From: Candidatus Omnitrophota bacterium
GTDB taxonomy: Bacteria; Omnitrophota; Gorgyraeia; Gorgyraeales; Gorgyraeaceae
Assembly (NCBI GenBank): GCA_018819285.1
Contig: JAHJQM010000018.1
Location: 1 to 45,622, forward strand
DNA: 45,622 bases
Reading direction: 5' to 3'
This document shows, piece after piece, positions 8,101-18,405 of the stretch; the first letter of the stretch is position 1, and each line of letters opens with the position of its first letter. The translations under genes and the position numbers were made by a program. Under the pieces are notes generated by a model that made no database searches, was not told the origin of the DNA, and worked only from the letters and a program-made list of their open reading frames with translations.

Positions 8101-9706
8101 CGAGATAATCGCAAGGACCAGATATACAACTCCGGGCGTTACTTTAATATCCCCTCCTCCGCACCATGATATATATTCTATTGAGGATCTTGCGCAATTG
8201 ATATTTGATTTGAAAAATGCGAACCCAAAAGCGCGGGTAAGTGTAAAACTTGTTTCGGAAATAGGGGTTGGGACAGTCGCAGCAGGTGTTGCAAAAGGCC
8301 ATGCTGACATGATCCTTATTTCCGGCGGTGATGGAGGAACAGGCGCATCGCCACAGAGTTCAATACGATATGCTGGGCTTCCATGGGAACTGGGTCTCTC
8401 CGAAACCCATCAGACGCTCATGCTAAATAATTTACGTTCAAGAGTGCGCTTACAGACTGACGGACAGATACGCACAGGCAGGGATGTGGCTATTGCAGCT
8501 TTATTAGGCGCTGAAGAATATGGTTTTTGTACAGCTGTGCTTATCGTAATGGGCTGTGTTATGCTTAGACATTGCCATCTGAATAATTGTTCTGTAGGCG
8601 TGGCTACGCAAGACGATATTCTGCAGAAAAGGTTCAGGGGAAGACCGGAGTATATAGTAAATTATTTTCATTTTGTAGCAGAGGAGTTGCGAAGGATTAT
8701 GGCAGATCTGGGATTAAAAACCATAGACGAAATGGTAGGAAGGTCTGATTTGCTTGAGCTGGATAGGGATATGGTTCCCCTGAAGGCAAAAGGCATAGAC
8801 TATTCCAGAATACTTTATAAGCCCGAAGTTCCAAAGGACACTTCGAGATACTGCGTATCTGGGCAGGATAGCGGGTTGGATTTTGTTCTCGATAAAGAGC
8901 TTATAAAGATGTGTAAGAATTCTTTAACAAAGAACATACCTGTGGATATCAATTTTGATATTAATAATACTAACAGGGCTACTGGTACGATGTTGAGCGG
9001 TGAGGTCTGCAAGATGTGCGGGGATGGGGTTCTTTTGGAAGACACGATAAGGTGTAAATTTAAGGGCATTGCCGGCCAGAGCTTCGGGGCATTTTTGGCA
9101 AAAGGCATTACATTTGAACTAGAAGGCATGACGAATGATTATGTTGGGAAAGGTATTTCCGGAGGAAAAATTATAATCTACCCTGACAAAAGAACGCATT
9201 ACAAGCCCGATGAGAATGTGATCATAGGCAACACCACTTTCTATGGAGCCATATCAGGCGAGGCGTATATATGTGGTATTGCAGGAGAAAGATTCTGCAT
9301 AAGGAACTCAGGGTTATATGCTGTTGTGGAGGGCGTTGGCGATCACGGTTGTGAATATATGACAGGTGGAAGGGTGATTGTGCTGGGGAAAACAGGCAGG
9401 AACTTTGCTGCTGGCATGTCAGGTGGGATAGCGTATGTGTATGACGAAGACAAGACCTTTAAACAGAAATGCAATATGGACATGGTTGAGCTGGAAGAGG
9501 TTAAAAAGGACGATAAAGATACTATATATAACCTGCTTAACAATCACTTTAAATATACAAAAAGTAAAATTGCAAAAAAAGTCCTGGATAATATGAACGA
9601 GGAGCTTAAAAAGTTTATCAGGGTTATACCTATAGAGTACAAGCGTATACTGGAAGGGGTTAAGATAGAAGAAAAGCTTGATCTGACGGAGGCGTTTGAT
9701 GGGTGA
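5174..9706 (+). CDS. gltB: Glutamate synthase, large subunit
   Basis: A 1510-residue enzyme starting at ATG 5174, coupled by TAATG to the Fis-type gene; an in-frame ATG at 5162 is less likely. Cys22 (DSCGVGF) becomes the N-terminal nucleophile of the class II glutaminase after removal of a 21-residue propeptide. Next come the central domain, the FMN/TIM-barrel synthase domain (FATGAMSFGSIS, GGDGGTGASP) and the 3Fe-4S cysteines 1128, 1134 and 1139 (CVMLRHCHLNNC). The C-terminal GXGXG beta-helix begins near GQSFGAFLAKG. It transfers the glutamine amide to 2-oxoglutarate, using electrons from GltD. The length matches bacterial GltB, and it overlaps gltD by 8 bases. Confidence 0.97.
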   Translation: MAHSYFPKKQGLYDPGFEHDSCGVGFVCNIKGKKSNAIVKQGIEVLHRLSHRGAVGSDPKTGDGAGIMIQIPHEFFKKVATAEKIDLPGQGLYGTGLIFLPQDAKEKEFCKEVFEKIINGHGQILLGWRSVPIDDSDIGKSAKSAEPIFEQIFIARDKGINDELAFERKLYVIRREVENIIRESELNQKRYFYITNLSCRTFSYKGLLMPEQLEGFFKDLKDESIKSALCLVHSRYSTNTFPTWDLAQPFRFLAHNGEINTIRGNINGVRARERLLASELFGTDIEKLKPIIVEGGSDSAAIDNVFELLVLSGRSLEHAMMMLIPAAWEHNSFMSKELKEFYKYHACFMEPWDGPAAIAFTDGKNIGAVLDRNGLRPARYIITKNDFVVMASEVGVLDIDPGDIKVSGRIEPGKILFINTELGCIVDDSRIKESVSMCSPYAEWNDQNLVDLDKLVTGETNNQKSEDIISNLKAFGYSREDLKLIIKPMAEDAKEPVGSMGNDTPHAFLSKKPQMLYSYFKQLFAQVTNPAIDPIREKLVMSLESFIGPEKNILEETPGHSHKLRVKNPILTDDELQSLRDISINSFKTKTVYTFFDAASGKQGFANALERICFEAEYAIEKGYSFIILSDRGSGRDNVALPALLATSAIHHYLVKKTIRSQVALIVESAEPREVHHIALLFGYGADCVNPYFAYEIVAHLIAEKEIRMELKSALKNYNKALTDGILKILSKMGISTLRSYRGAQIFEALGLDDELIEKYFTGTVSRIGGVSLEGITDETIEKHNAAYCQRGIEAPYLTSGGIYQWKKDGEFHLWNPESIASLQDAARNNDYEKYKEFAQLINDQSANPVTLRSLLKFKKVEPISIDKVESVENIMKRFATGAMSFGSISRPAHETIAIAMNRIGGKSNTGEGGEDPNRFITLPNGDSRRSAVKQVASGRFGVTINYLVNADEIQIKISQGAKPGEGGQLPGHKVSEIIARTRYTTPGVTLISPPPHHDIYSIEDLAQLIFDLKNANPKARVSVKLVSEIGVGTVAAGVAKGHADMILISGGDGGTGASPQSSIRYAGLPWELGLSETHQTLMLNNLRSRVRLQTDGQIRTGRDVAIAALLGAEEYGFCTAVLIVMGCVMLRHCHLNNCSVGVATQDDILQKRFRGRPEYIVNYFHFVAEELRRIMADLGLKTIDEMVGRSDLLELDRDMVPLKAKGIDYSRILYKPEVPKDTSRYCVSGQDSGLDFVLDKELIKMCKNSLTKNIPVDINFDINNTNRATGTMLSGEVCKMCGDGVLLEDTIRCKFKGIAGQSFGAFLAKGITFELEGMTNDYVGKGISGGKIIIYPDKRTHYKPDENVIIGNTTFYGAISGEAYICGIAGERFCIRNSGLYAVVEGVGDHGCEYMTGGRVIVLGKTGRNFAAGMSGGIAYVYDEDKTFKQKCNMDMVELEEVKKDDKDTIYNLLNNHFKYTKSKIAKKVLDNMNEELKKFIRVIPIEYKRILEGVKIEEKLDLTEAFDG

Positions 9707-11144
9707 TCCAAGAGGTTTTTTAAAATCAGCCAGGCAAAGCAGTCCTTATAGAGCGGTTTGCGAGCGTATCAAGGATTTTAAAGAGGTTAGTGTGCCGCGG
9801 CCTGAGAAACGATCGCAGGAGCAGGCTTCGCGTTGCATGGATTGTTCTACGCCATTCTGCCATTGGGGTTGTCCCATAGGAAATTATATCCCTGAATGGA
9901 ATGATTATATGTTTCGTGGAAACTGGAAAGCAGCGCTTACTTTATTGGAAGCTACAAACAACTTACCAGAGATAACAGGAAGGGTATGTCCTGCATTATG
10001 CGAATATGCATGTGTTTTAGGCCTGAACGATGACGCTGTCACCATACGCGAAAATGAACTTGCTGTTATAGAATTAGGATTCAAAAAAGGATTAATCAAG
10101 CCAAGTATCATAAGCAAGAGAACAGGAAAAAAAATAGCTGTTATTGGTTCAGGCCCAGCAGGTTTATCATGCGCTAGCCAGCTTAATAAAGCAGGCCATA
10201 GCGTAATTGTTTTTGAGCGGGACAAAAAGCCTGGAGGTATATTGCGTTACGGCATACCTGATTTTAAACTTGAGAAATCTCTTATAGACAGGCGCATTGA
10301 TATATGGAAAAAAGAAGGCATTGTTTTTGAAATAGGCGTGAACGCAGGTATTGATTATCCTAGCGGAAAACTTCTTAGTGAATTTGATGCAATTTGCCTG
10401 GCAGGCGGCGCCAGGGTTTCCAGAGACCTAAAGATAAATGGAAGAGAACTAAAAGGCATATATTTTGCTATGGATTATTTAACACAGTCAAATGTCCGTT
10501 CAAGCGGGGAAAAGGTTTCAAAAGATGAATTGATTGACGCCAAAGGTAAGAAAGTCGTAGTTATAGGCGGAGGAGATACTGGAGCTGATTGCGTTGGGAC
10601 AGCTCATCGTCAAGGAGCGACTTGTGTGGCGCAGATCGAAGTTTTACCCAGGCCCTATGAATGCAGAACTGAAACTTATCTTTGGCCGAAATACCCCCTG
10701 TTATTAAAGACAACATCGAGCCACGAAGAAGGAGGAGAGCGTCACTGGGCAGTGCTGACAAAAAGTTTTGTCGGAGAAAAAGGCAGCATAAAAAAGCTCT
10801 CCTGCGTAAAGGTGGAGTTTTCTGAGATGGACGCAAAATCATGCCCTGTGATGAAAGAAATCTCAGGCAGCGAATTTGAGATAGAAGCTGATATGGTAAT
10901 TCTTGCAGTAGGATTTTTGCATCCGGAACATTCTGGACTACTTGCGGATCTTAGTATAGAATTAGATAAACGTGGCAATGTGAAAACAGACGAAAACTAC
11001 ATGACATCAGTTAAGAAAGTATTTTCTGCAGGAGATATGAGACGCGGCCAGTCATTAGTGGTGTGGGCTATCTCAGAAGGCAGGAAGTCTGCCTATTGTA
11101 TCGATAAATATCTGATGGGTGAAAGCGGTTTGCCGTTTATGTAA
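9699..11144 (+). CDS. gltD: Glutamate synthase, small subunit (NADPH-dependent)
   Basis: A 481-residue flavoprotein starting at ATG 9699 with GGAGG upstream; it overlaps the gltB stop. N-terminal cysteines (CMDCSTPFCHWGC and CPALCEYAC) bind the two 4Fe-4S clusters. The FAD Rossmann motif is GSGPAGLSCASQL, and the NADPH site is GGGDTGADCVGTAHRQGA. It passes electrons from NAD(P)H to the FMN and 3Fe-4S centre of GltB. The closing segment VFSAGDMRRGQSLVVWAI is typical of the family. The length is usual. Confidence 0.96.
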   Translation: MGDPRGFLKSARQSSPYRAVCERIKDFKEVSVPRPEKRSQEQASRCMDCSTPFCHWGCPIGNYIPEWNDYMFRGNWKAALTLLEATNNLPEITGRVCPALCEYACVLGLNDDAVTIRENELAVIELGFKKGLIKPSIISKRTGKKIAVIGSGPAGLSCASQLNKAGHSVIVFERDKKPGGILRYGIPDFKLEKSLIDRRIDIWKKEGIVFEIGVNAGIDYPSGKLLSEFDAICLAGGARVSRDLKINGRELKGIYFAMDYLTQSNVRSSGEKVSKDELIDAKGKKVVVIGGGDTGADCVGTAHRQGATCVAQIEVLPRPYECRTETYLWPKYPLLLKTTSSHEEGGERHWAVLTKSFVGEKGSIKKLSCVKVEFSEMDAKSCPVMKEISGSEFEIEADMVILAVGFLHPEHSGLLADLSIELDKRGNVKTDENYMTSVKKVFSAGDMRRGQSLVVWAISEGRKSAYCIDKYLMGESGLPFM

Positions 11145-11156
11145 GGAGTTATCTAA

Positions 11157-13745
11157 ATGATAAGTACGGGAATCAAAGGTTTGGACAGCGTAATTACAGG
11201 CTTGAGGTTGGGAGATAATGTAGTCTGGCAGATAGATGATATAAAAGATTACAGCTATCTTGTGAAACCTTTTGTGCGCCAGGCGCTTAAGGATGGCAAA
11301 AAGGTTATATATATGAGATTTGCCGGCCATAAAGAACTGCTTAATCCATCAATCGAGATAAAGCGATATGAGCTGGATGCTCATGCCGGATTCGAATCTT
11401 TTACTACGAAAGTGAATAATATTATCACGCAGGAAGGAGAAGGCGCATATTATGTTTTTGACTGCCTGTCAGAGTTGCTTTCAGCATGGGCAACAGACCT
11501 TATGATAGGCAACTTTTTTATGGTCACTTGTCCTTATCTTTATGAGCTCAAGACAGTCACTTATTTTTCTATATTACGAAATAACCATTCTTTTAAATCC
11601 ATAGCTACTATACGCGAGACAACCCAGCTATTAATGGACGCGTATCATTGCGAAGGCAGTCTGTACATACACCCTTTAAAGGTGTGGAACCGTTACTCTC
11701 CTACCATGTTTCTGCCGCACCAGAAAGAAAAAGACAGATTTATACCTATCACAGACAGCGTTAATGCTGTGAAGATACTTTCTTATATCCGCGAGCAGGG
11801 GGCAGACAGCGCAAAAAGGAATCTCGATTATTGGGACAGGCTATTTCTTGAAGCAGAGGAGCTGATAAAAAGCCATGCGCCACAGGAGAAGACAAGGGAT
11901 ATAATAAAAAAGTTTTGCAGTATCATGATATCCTCGAACAAAAAGATGCTATGCATGGCAATAGATAATTTTTCGCTTCAGGAGCTGATAGATATAAAAT
12001 CCAGGTTGATAGGCACAGGTTTTATCGGAGGCAAAAGCGTAGGCATGCTTTTGGCCAGGAAGATTCTGTCAGAAAATAAGTCGCTTAACTGGCAAAGGTT
12101 TTCAGAATCGCACGATTCATTTTATATCGGCTCGGATATATTTTATTCATATATAGTGCAGAATCGGTTGTGGAAATTACATGTGCAGCAAAAAACAGAG
12201 GATGGGTATTTTAGTATTGCAAAAATTTTAAAAGAAAAAATGTTTTATGGAGTATTTTCCGAAGAGATTATGGAACACTTCCAACAGATCATAGAATATT
12301 TTGGCTCCTCGCCTATTATAATACGCTCAAGCTCGCTTCTGGAGGATGGGTTTGGAAATGCTTTTGCCGGAAAATATGAAAGCATATTTTTAGCGAATCA
12401 GGGTACGCCAGAGCAGAGGTATATTCAGTTTGCAGAGGCTGTTAAGAGGATTTACGCGAGTACTATGAATGAGGACGCGCTCGTGTACAGAAAACAGAGG
12501 GGTCTGGATAAACTGGACGAACAGATGGCGCTTCTCGTCCAACGCGTTTCAGGCTCTGACCATGGAGACTATTTCTTTCCTGACCTTGCAGGCGTCGGTG
12601 TTTCACATAATATATATGTCTGGAACAAAGATATAGATCCTGAGGCAGGTATGCTCAGACTTGTATTCGGGCTTGGCACGAGGGCAGTAAACCGCGTTGA
12701 AGGCGATTATCCAAGGATGGTTGCGCTTGACGATCCCTTGAAAAGGCCTTATGCGGAAAAGGATGATCTTAGGAAATTTTCCCAACATCACGTAGACCTT
12801 ATCAATATAAGGAAGAATGTTTTGGAAGCTGTTCCTTTTGAAGATATTGTAGGAGGGAAAACATACGAAGGTATAGAGCGTGTGGCAGTGAAGGATGATG
12901 AGGCTATGGCTATGATGAATAGAAGCGGCAAAGAAGACAAGGAATACTGGATATTGACGCTTGACAGCGTGTTTGATGATTACCCACTGGCGAATTCTTT
13001 CAAGAAGATATTGGGAGTTCTTGAGAAGAGCTATAGTTATCCTGTGGAGATAGAGTTTACAGTGAATTTCACAGAGGACAACACGTTTAGGATAAACCTT
13101 TTACAGTGCAGGCCCCTCCAGACTTGGGGACTTAGCAAGAAGACGCATATCCCAGCCAAGGTAAAAAAAGAAGACATGTTTTTTGAGTCGAATGGGTATT
13201 TTCTCGGGGGCAATATCTCGCTTGATATCAAAAGGATCATATACGTTAATCCTGAACAGTACGCTAGGCTAAACGAGGCAGATAAACATGAGATTGCCCG
13301 CATAATAGGCGCTTTGAACAGGGATATAGACAGGACTGTATTACCTACCATGCTCATGGGTCCGGGTAGATGGGGCACCACGACTCCTTCTCTGGGTGTG
13401 CCGGTCAAATTTGCAGAGATAAATAATATAGCAGTTCTTAGTGAGGTTGCTTTTTCAGCTGGCAATCTAATGCCTGAACTATCGTTCGGAACTCACTTTT
13501 TTCAAGACTTGGTTGAAACAAAGATATTCTATATCGCGTTGTTTCCTGAAAAAAAAGAAGTTGCATTTAATGATAAATGGTTTACGCAATTCGAGAATAT
13601 GTTTGCAGAACTTATGCCCCAATCTTCTAAATATAAAGATATTGTCGGAGTTTACGATGTAAGCGCAAAAGGCTTAAGGATAATGTCTGATGTGGTAACG
13701 CAAAAGGTTATATGTTTTTCAAGCCAAAAGAAAGTATCTAAATGA
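11157..13745 (+). CDS. PEP/pyruvate-binding (PPDK N-terminal) protein fused to a degenerate KaiC-like domain
   Basis: An 862-residue protein. Residues 1 to about 230 resemble a KaiC/RecA-type domain (STGIKGLDSVITGLRLGDNV), but no GxxxxGKT P-loop is present, so this part probably does not bind ATP. The middle has the ATP-grasp segments of PEP synthase and PPDK: GFIGGKSVGMLLARKIL, IIIRSSSLLEDGFGNAFAGKYES, ALVYRKQRGLDKLDEQMALLVQR in part, and NLLQCRPLQ. The swivelling phosphohistidine domain and the PEP TIM barrel are missing, so it cannot be a complete dikinase. A further C-terminal region (LMGPGRWGTTTPSLG) looks conserved but has no name I recognise. It lies 12 bases after gltD and overlaps carA by ATGA, so it is part of the glutamate/carbamoyl-phosphate operon. 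A regulatory or phosphotransfer role is inference. Confidence 0.75.
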   Translation: MISTGIKGLDSVITGLRLGDNVVWQIDDIKDYSYLVKPFVRQALKDGKKVIYMRFAGHKELLNPSIEIKRYELDAHAGFESFTTKVNNIITQEGEGAYYVFDCLSELLSAWATDLMIGNFFMVTCPYLYELKTVTYFSILRNNHSFKSIATIRETTQLLMDAYHCEGSLYIHPLKVWNRYSPTMFLPHQKEKDRFIPITDSVNAVKILSYIREQGADSAKRNLDYWDRLFLEAEELIKSHAPQEKTRDIIKKFCSIMISSNKKMLCMAIDNFSLQELIDIKSRLIGTGFIGGKSVGMLLARKILSENKSLNWQRFSESHDSFYIGSDIFYSYIVQNRLWKLHVQQKTEDGYFSIAKILKEKMFYGVFSEEIMEHFQQIIEYFGSSPIIIRSSSLLEDGFGNAFAGKYESIFLANQGTPEQRYIQFAEAVKRIYASTMNEDALVYRKQRGLDKLDEQMALLVQRVSGSDHGDYFFPDLAGVGVSHNIYVWNKDIDPEAGMLRLVFGLGTRAVNRVEGDYPRMVALDDPLKRPYAEKDDLRKFSQHHVDLINIRKNVLEAVPFEDIVGGKTYEGIERVAVKDDEAMAMMNRSGKEDKEYWILTLDSVFDDYPLANSFKKILGVLEKSYSYPVEIEFTVNFTEDNTFRINLLQCRPLQTWGLSKKTHIPAKVKKEDMFFESNGYFLGGNISLDIKRIIYVNPEQYARLNEADKHEIARIIGALNRDIDRTVLPTMLMGPGRWGTTTPSLGVPVKFAEINNIAVLSEVAFSAGNLMPELSFGTHFFQDLVETKIFYIALFPEKKEVAFNDKWFTQFENMFAELMPQSSKYKDIVGVYDVSAKGLRIMSDVVTQKVICFSSQKKVSK

Positions 13746-14815
13746 AAGCGAAACTAGTTCTTGAAGACGGAAAGATTTTTGAAGGCTTTTCCTTTGGCGC
13801 AAGAGGCCAGAGATGCGGAGAGGTTGTTTTTAATACCAGCATGACTGGTTATCAGGAAATCCTGACTGATCCGTCGTACAAAGGCCAGATTGTCGCTATG
13901 ACTTATCCTCTTATAGGTAACTACGGCGTCAATATAGAGGATATTGAATCAAGAAAATTATTTCTCGAAGGTTTTGTTGTAAAAGAATATAGCGGCATTA
14001 CAAGTAATTGGCGCTCCAAAAAGGATCTTGGTAGTTATCTTAAAGATAATAATATATTGGCCATAGAGGGCGTAGATACGCGCGCTCTTACCCGTCATAT
14101 CAGATTGCAAGGCGCAATGAAGGCAATTATTTCAACACAGGACCTGGATGAGAATAGTTTGCTTAAAAAAGTAAAATCTTCGCCAGGCCTCGTTGGCATT
14201 GACCTGGTAAAAGAGGTTACATCTGATAAAATTCAATACTGGAATAAAAGCGGTAAGTATAAAGTAGTTGTTATAGATTGCGGGGTTAAATTTAATATCC
14301 TCAGGGAATTGGCAAAACAAAATTGCAGAGTAATAATTGTTCCTAGCTATACAAGCGCTGAGAAAATTCTGGGGATGAAGCCAGATGGAATTTTGCTTTC
14401 TAACGGGCCAGGGGATCCTCAAGCTGTGCGCTGCGTAGTGGAAAACGTTAAAAGATTAATTGGGAAATTGCCTATTTTTGGAATATGCCTTGGCCATCAG
14501 GTGCTCGGACTGGCATTAGGAGGAAAAACTTACAAGCTTAAATTTGGGCATCACGGCGCAAACCATCCAGTAAAAGATTTACGAACAGGCAAGGTTTCTA
14601 TCACTGTGCAGAACCATGGTTTCTGCGTGGATATGAAATCTTTGAATAAAAAGGATGTAAATATAACGCACGTGAATTTGAATGATAATACATCAGAAGG
14701 CATGCGCCATAAGAAATTACCGATTTTTTCAGTGCAGTTTCATCCTGAATCTTCGGCAGGGCCGCATGACGCAAAATATTTATTTGGCGAATTTATAATG
14801 ATGATGGAGACCTAA
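13742..14815 (+). CDS. carA: Carbamoyl-phosphate synthase, small subunit
   Basis: A 357-residue class I glutamine amidotransferase that supplies ammonia to CarB for arginine and pyrimidine synthesis. The N-terminal CPSase domain ([37 protein letters not shown]) is followed by the amidotransferase domain with nucleophile Cys249 (GICLGHQ) and the partner FHPES motif. The start overlaps the preceding stop (ATGA) and the stop overlaps the carB start (TAATG), so expression is tightly coupled. The length is slightly below the E. coli enzyme and normal for the family. Confidence 0.96.
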   Translation: MKAKLVLEDGKIFEGFSFGARGQRCGEVVFNTSMTGYQEILTDPSYKGQIVAMTYPLIGNYGVNIEDIESRKLFLEGFVVKEYSGITSNWRSKKDLGSYLKDNNILAIEGVDTRALTRHIRLQGAMKAIISTQDLDENSLLKKVKSSPGLVGIDLVKEVTSDKIQYWNKSGKYKVVVIDCGVKFNILRELAKQNCRVIIVPSYTSAEKILGMKPDGILLSNGPGDPQAVRCVVENVKRLIGKLPIFGICLGHQVLGLALGGKTYKLKFGHHGANHPVKDLRTGKVSITVQNHGFCVDMKSLNKKDVNITHVNLNDNTSEGMRHKKLPIFSVQFHPESSAGPHDAKYLFGEFIMMMET

Positions 14816-17800
14816 TGCCAAAGAGAACTGATATAAAGAAAATTTTAATAATCGGCTCAGGGCCTATTGTAATCAGCCAGGCGTGCGAGTTTGACTATTC
14901 AGGAACCCAGGCTTGCAAGGTCTTAAAGCAGGAGGGTTTCAAGGTCGTGCTTGTGAATTCTAACCCGGCCACTATCATGACTGACCCTGAAATAGCGGAC
15001 AGGACTTACATAGAGCCGATAACAGTAGAAACGATTGAAAAAATTATTGCCAAAGAAAGGCCTGACGCGCTTTTGCCTACCCTTGGAGGTCAGACGGCTT
15101 TAAATGCTACAATAGGGCTTTTCGAAAAAGGGGTATTAAAAAAATATAAAGTTGAAACCATAGGGGCTGATATAAAGGCAATAAAGAAAGGTGAGGACAG
15201 ACAGTTATTCAAAGAGGCGATGAAAAAGATAGGGCTGGACCTTCCTAGAAGCGACAAGGCGCGTAGCTTGAAGTCTGCTTGTAACGTTGCTAAAAAACTA
15301 GGTTTTCCGCTGATAATCAGGCCGAGTTTTACTCTGGGCGGCACAGGCGGCAGTATTGCCTGGAACATAAAGGAATTCAATGATCTCGTGAAGCGCGGCC
15401 TAGAATCAAGCATGATAGGCGAAATTCTTATTGAGGAATCAGTCATAGGATGGAAGGAATTTGAGCTTGAGGTCATGCGCGACTTAAAAGATAACGTCGT
15501 GATAGTCTGCTCAATTGAAAATTTTGATCCAATGGGTGTGCATACGGGCGATAGCATTACTATAGCGCCAGCGCAGACGCTTACTGATAAAGAATACCAA
15601 AAAATGAGGGATGACGCTATAAAGTGCATCAGGGAGATAGGCGTTCAGACAGGAGGTTCAAATATCCAGTTTGCGGTGCATCCGAAAACAGGCAGGCAAG
15701 TTATTATTGAAATGAATCCCAGGGTCTCCAGGAGTTCCGCGCTTGCTTCAAAAGCGACAGGCTTTCCGATTGCGAAGATTGCGGCAAAATTAGCGGTTGG
15801 TTACACGTTAGACGAGATATCGAACGACATCACCAGGAAAACGCCGAGCTCATTTGAGCCAGCCATTGATTATTGCGTTGTGAAGGTGCCTCGTTTTACT
15901 TTTGAAAAATTTCCTGAGGCAAAAGACATTTTGGGCGTGTCAATGAAGTCGGTCGGAGAGATAATGGCAATAGGCAGGACATTTAAAGAGGCATTGCAGA
16001 AGGCTTTGCGCGGCCTGGAAATAGGCCATAGCGGTTTGGATAACAAATTGGATTATCGCCGGATTCTGGATGAAAAAATAAAACTGCGCTTAAAAGAACC
16101 GAATGCTTCAAGGATATTTTATATCAAATATGCGCTTCAAAAGGGATACAGCGTCAAAAAAATATGTTCCATTACCAATATAGATCCCTGGTTTATTAAT
16201 AACATTAAAGAAATAGTGGAATTGGAGAAGGAGATCAGGGGAAAGAAATTTTTATCAGGAGATTTGCTTCTTAAATCAAAGCAATATGGGTTTGGCGATA
16301 AGCAAATAGCCCAGTTGATAAAATCCGATGAATTGTTTGTCAGGAAATCAAGAAAGAAAAATGGCGTAGAAGCAGTTTTTAAACTCGTGGATACCTGCGC
16401 GGCAGAGTTTGAGGCATATACACCATACTATTATTCAACTTATGAAGAAGAAGATGAGACTCGGTTTTCAAAAAAGAAAAAGATTATGATACTCGGCGGC
16501 GGGCCAAATAGAATTGGCCAGGGAATAGAGTTTGATTACTGCTGTTGCCACGCGTCTTTTGCGTTAAAGGAACTTGGCTACGAGACTATAATGGTAAATT
16601 CTAATCCAGAAACAGTATCTACCGATTACGATACATCGGATAAGCTTTATTTTGAGCCGCTTACGTTTGAAGACGTGATGAATATTATAGACAGGGAAAA
16701 GCCGGACGGAGTGATAGTGCAGTTTGGCGGCCAGACGCCTTTAAATTTGGCGCGTGGGTTAGAAAAAGCAGGAGCACCTATTATCGGAACCAGCGTTGAC
16801 TCTATTGACAAGGCAGAGGACAGGGAGAAATTCGCGAAAGTACTAAAAAAATTAAACATTAATCAACCGGAAAACGAATCAGCATTTTCAAAAGAAGAAG
16901 CTTTTAGCGCCGCAAGAAAGATAGGATACCCTGTTTTAGTAAGGCCTTCTTATGTTTTAGGCGGCAGGGCAATGAAGATTGTTTATGATGACAAGTCTCT
17001 GGAGAATTTTATTAGCGAGGCAAAAGAAGTCTGCGAAGGCCACCCGGTGCTAATAGATAAATTTTTAGAAGATGCGATTGAGGTAGATGTAGATGCTGTC
17101 TCTGACGGTACTTTGACAGTAATAGGCGGGATAATGGAGCACATAGAAGAGGCAGGCGTGCATTCAGGCGATTCTGCCTGCGTATTGCCTCCTCATACGC
17201 TAAACGATGACATATTAAATATAATAAGAAGATATACCTACTTACTCTCTAAAGAACTGAGGGTTAAAGGCCTCATGAACATTCAGTTTGCCATAAAGGA
17301 TGACAAGGTATTTTGTCTTGAAGTAAATCCAAGGGCATCCAGGACAATTCCTTTTGTAAGCAAGGCGACAGGTGTTCCTCTTGCGAAAATAGCCGCAAAG
17401 GTAATGGCCGGGAAGAAATTAAGCGAATTAGGATTTACAAAAGAGGTTAAAGTAAAACACATCGCAGTAAAAGAGTCAGTGCTTCCTTTTTCAAGATTTT
17501 CAGGTGTTGATATAGTGCTCGGTCCTGAAATGAAGTCAACGGGAGAGGTGATGGGGATAGATAGTTCCTTTGGCATAGCTTTTTACAAATCTCAGCTTGC
17601 CGCAGGCCAGAACCTGCCGCTAAAAGGCAAAATATTTATAAGCGTGAAAAATAACGATAAGAGAAATATTGTTTTCATCGCAAAGAAACTTTCTGATATG
17701 GGTTTCGAGATCATTGCTACTATCGGGACTTATAAAGCGCTATGTTCCAATAATATAAAAACCAAACTTGTAGGCAAGATTTCAGAAGGCGATGACAGTA

Positions 17801-18072
17801 TATTAGAGCTCATCAAGAAAAAAGAAATAAAGCTTATCATAAACACGCCGTCGGGTGAAAAGGGCCAGTCAGACATGAGGCCCATAAGGTCTTTGGCAGT
17901 TATGCAGGGTGTTCCTTGTATCACTACAATGAACGGCGCCCAGGCAGCTGTTAATGGAATAGAGTCTGTATTAAAAAGTGATTTTTTGGTTAAGCCCATA
18001 CAAGAATATATTACGGCCGGTGCAAAAAAATATAACCGGTTTATAAGTAGGAGAAAAACACAAATAACCTAA
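14815..18072 (+). CDS. carB: Carbamoyl-phosphate synthase, large subunit
   Basis: A 1085-residue enzyme with two duplicated ATP-grasp halves: the carboxy-phosphate half ([30 protein letters not shown]) and the carbamate half ([30 protein letters not shown]), separated by an oligomerisation domain. The C-terminal MGS-like allosteric domain ([19 protein letters not shown] ... INTPSG) is intact. It uses ammonia from CarA, bicarbonate and two ATP to make carbamoyl phosphate. It is the last gene of the gltB-to-carB operon. The downstream region begins the accessory block with the first L-element. Confidence 0.97.
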   Translation: MPKRTDIKKILIIGSGPIVISQACEFDYSGTQACKVLKQEGFKVVLVNSNPATIMTDPEIADRTYIEPITVETIEKIIAKERPDALLPTLGGQTALNATIGLFEKGVLKKYKVETIGADIKAIKKGEDRQLFKEAMKKIGLDLPRSDKARSLKSACNVAKKLGFPLIIRPSFTLGGTGGSIAWNIKEFNDLVKRGLESSMIGEILIEESVIGWKEFELEVMRDLKDNVVIVCSIENFDPMGVHTGDSITIAPAQTLTDKEYQKMRDDAIKCIREIGVQTGGSNIQFAVHPKTGRQVIIEMNPRVSRSSALASKATGFPIAKIAAKLAVGYTLDEISNDITRKTPSSFEPAIDYCVVKVPRFTFEKFPEAKDILGVSMKSVGEIMAIGRTFKEALQKALRGLEIGHSGLDNKLDYRRILDEKIKLRLKEPNASRIFYIKYALQKGYSVKKICSITNIDPWFINNIKEIVELEKEIRGKKFLSGDLLLKSKQYGFGDKQIAQLIKSDELFVRKSRKKNGVEAVFKLVDTCAAEFEAYTPYYYSTYEEEDETRFSKKKKIMILGGGPNRIGQGIEFDYCCCHASFALKELGYETIMVNSNPETVSTDYDTSDKLYFEPLTFEDVMNIIDREKPDGVIVQFGGQTPLNLARGLEKAGAPIIGTSVDSIDKAEDREKFAKVLKKLNINQPENESAFSKEEAFSAARKIGYPVLVRPSYVLGGRAMKIVYDDKSLENFISEAKEVCEGHPVLIDKFLEDAIEVDVDAVSDGTLTVIGGIMEHIEEAGVHSGDSACVLPPHTLNDDILNIIRRYTYLLSKELRVKGLMNIQFAIKDDKVFCLEVNPRASRTIPFVSKATGVPLAKIAAKVMAGKKLSELGFTKEVKVKHIAVKESVLPFSRFSGVDIVLGPEMKSTGEVMGIDSSFGIAFYKSQLAAGQNLPLKGKIFISVKNNDKRNIVFIAKKLSDMGFEIIATIGTYKALCSNNIKTKLVGKISEGDDSILELIKKKEIKLIINTPSGEKGQSDMRPIRSLAVMQGVPCITTMNGAQAAVNGIESVLKSDFLVKPIQEYITAGAKKYNRFISRRKTQIT

Positions 18073-18170
18073 TGTCCACCCAAAAGAAGTGTACATTTTA
18101 CATCTATTTACCCGTCAAATAGTTATGTAATTTCCAGCCAGAAATGACCGGACAAAACGGACATTTTTGT

Positions 18171-18266
18171 GAGGAATAAACCTCTCTAAAGTCAGAAAAT
18201 TGCTTGTTTTTGTCAGTAATCTCGCTATAATACATACCTATTATATAGCGAGAGGTTCCTCCTCGG
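18171..18266 (+). repeat. L-element copy 1: repeated promoter and leader start
   Basis: About 95 bases nearly identical to 19948-20043. It contains the promoter TTGTTT (18204-18209), 16 bases, TATAAT (18226-18231). An inverted repeat, CTCGCTATA / TATAGCGAG, brackets the -10. The upstream 15-mer at 18150-18164 (GGACAAAACGGACAT) recurs exactly in copy 3 at 25751-25765. Confidence 0.75.
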
Positions 18267-18356
18267 CTAATAAGAGTGGGACCCCAGTATTATGCCTCTC
18301 TACAGGAGAGGCAAGCGAATAATAGCGTTGATTCTGAAGTAGGATCAGCGCTATTT
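18232..18356 (+). ncRNA. L1 leader RNA with conserved hairpin and terminator
   Basis: Conserved arms GGTTCC (18254-18259) and GGGACC (18278-18283) pair and enclose an inner CTC/GAG stem. The next hairpin is GCCTCTC/GAGAGGC (loop TACAG). An intrinsic terminator follows (18321-18332 with 18344-18355, T-run after), 50 bases before the sigma-like gene. The GCCTCTC arm could instead pair with the upstream GAGAGG at 18250-18255, giving a possible switch. L2 has corresponding hairpins of different sequence but keeps GGTTCC/GGGACC. No known riboswitch class is recognised. Confidence 0.5.
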
Positions 18357-18405
18357 TTATGTCCTAGGGGGTTAAAGACTTAGGAGGGGGAAAAATTAAA
18401 AAAAT

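Noticed and set aside
13037-13465. 142-residue minus-strand reading frame inside the PPDK-like gene
   Set aside because: The plus-strand gene is clearly conserved here; the antisense frame lacks start signals and family features.
18232-18356. L-element as a known riboswitch (ykkC/guanidine, THF, fluoride, ZTP considered)
   Set aside because: Only short GG-rich words match; the diagnostic cores of those classes are absent.
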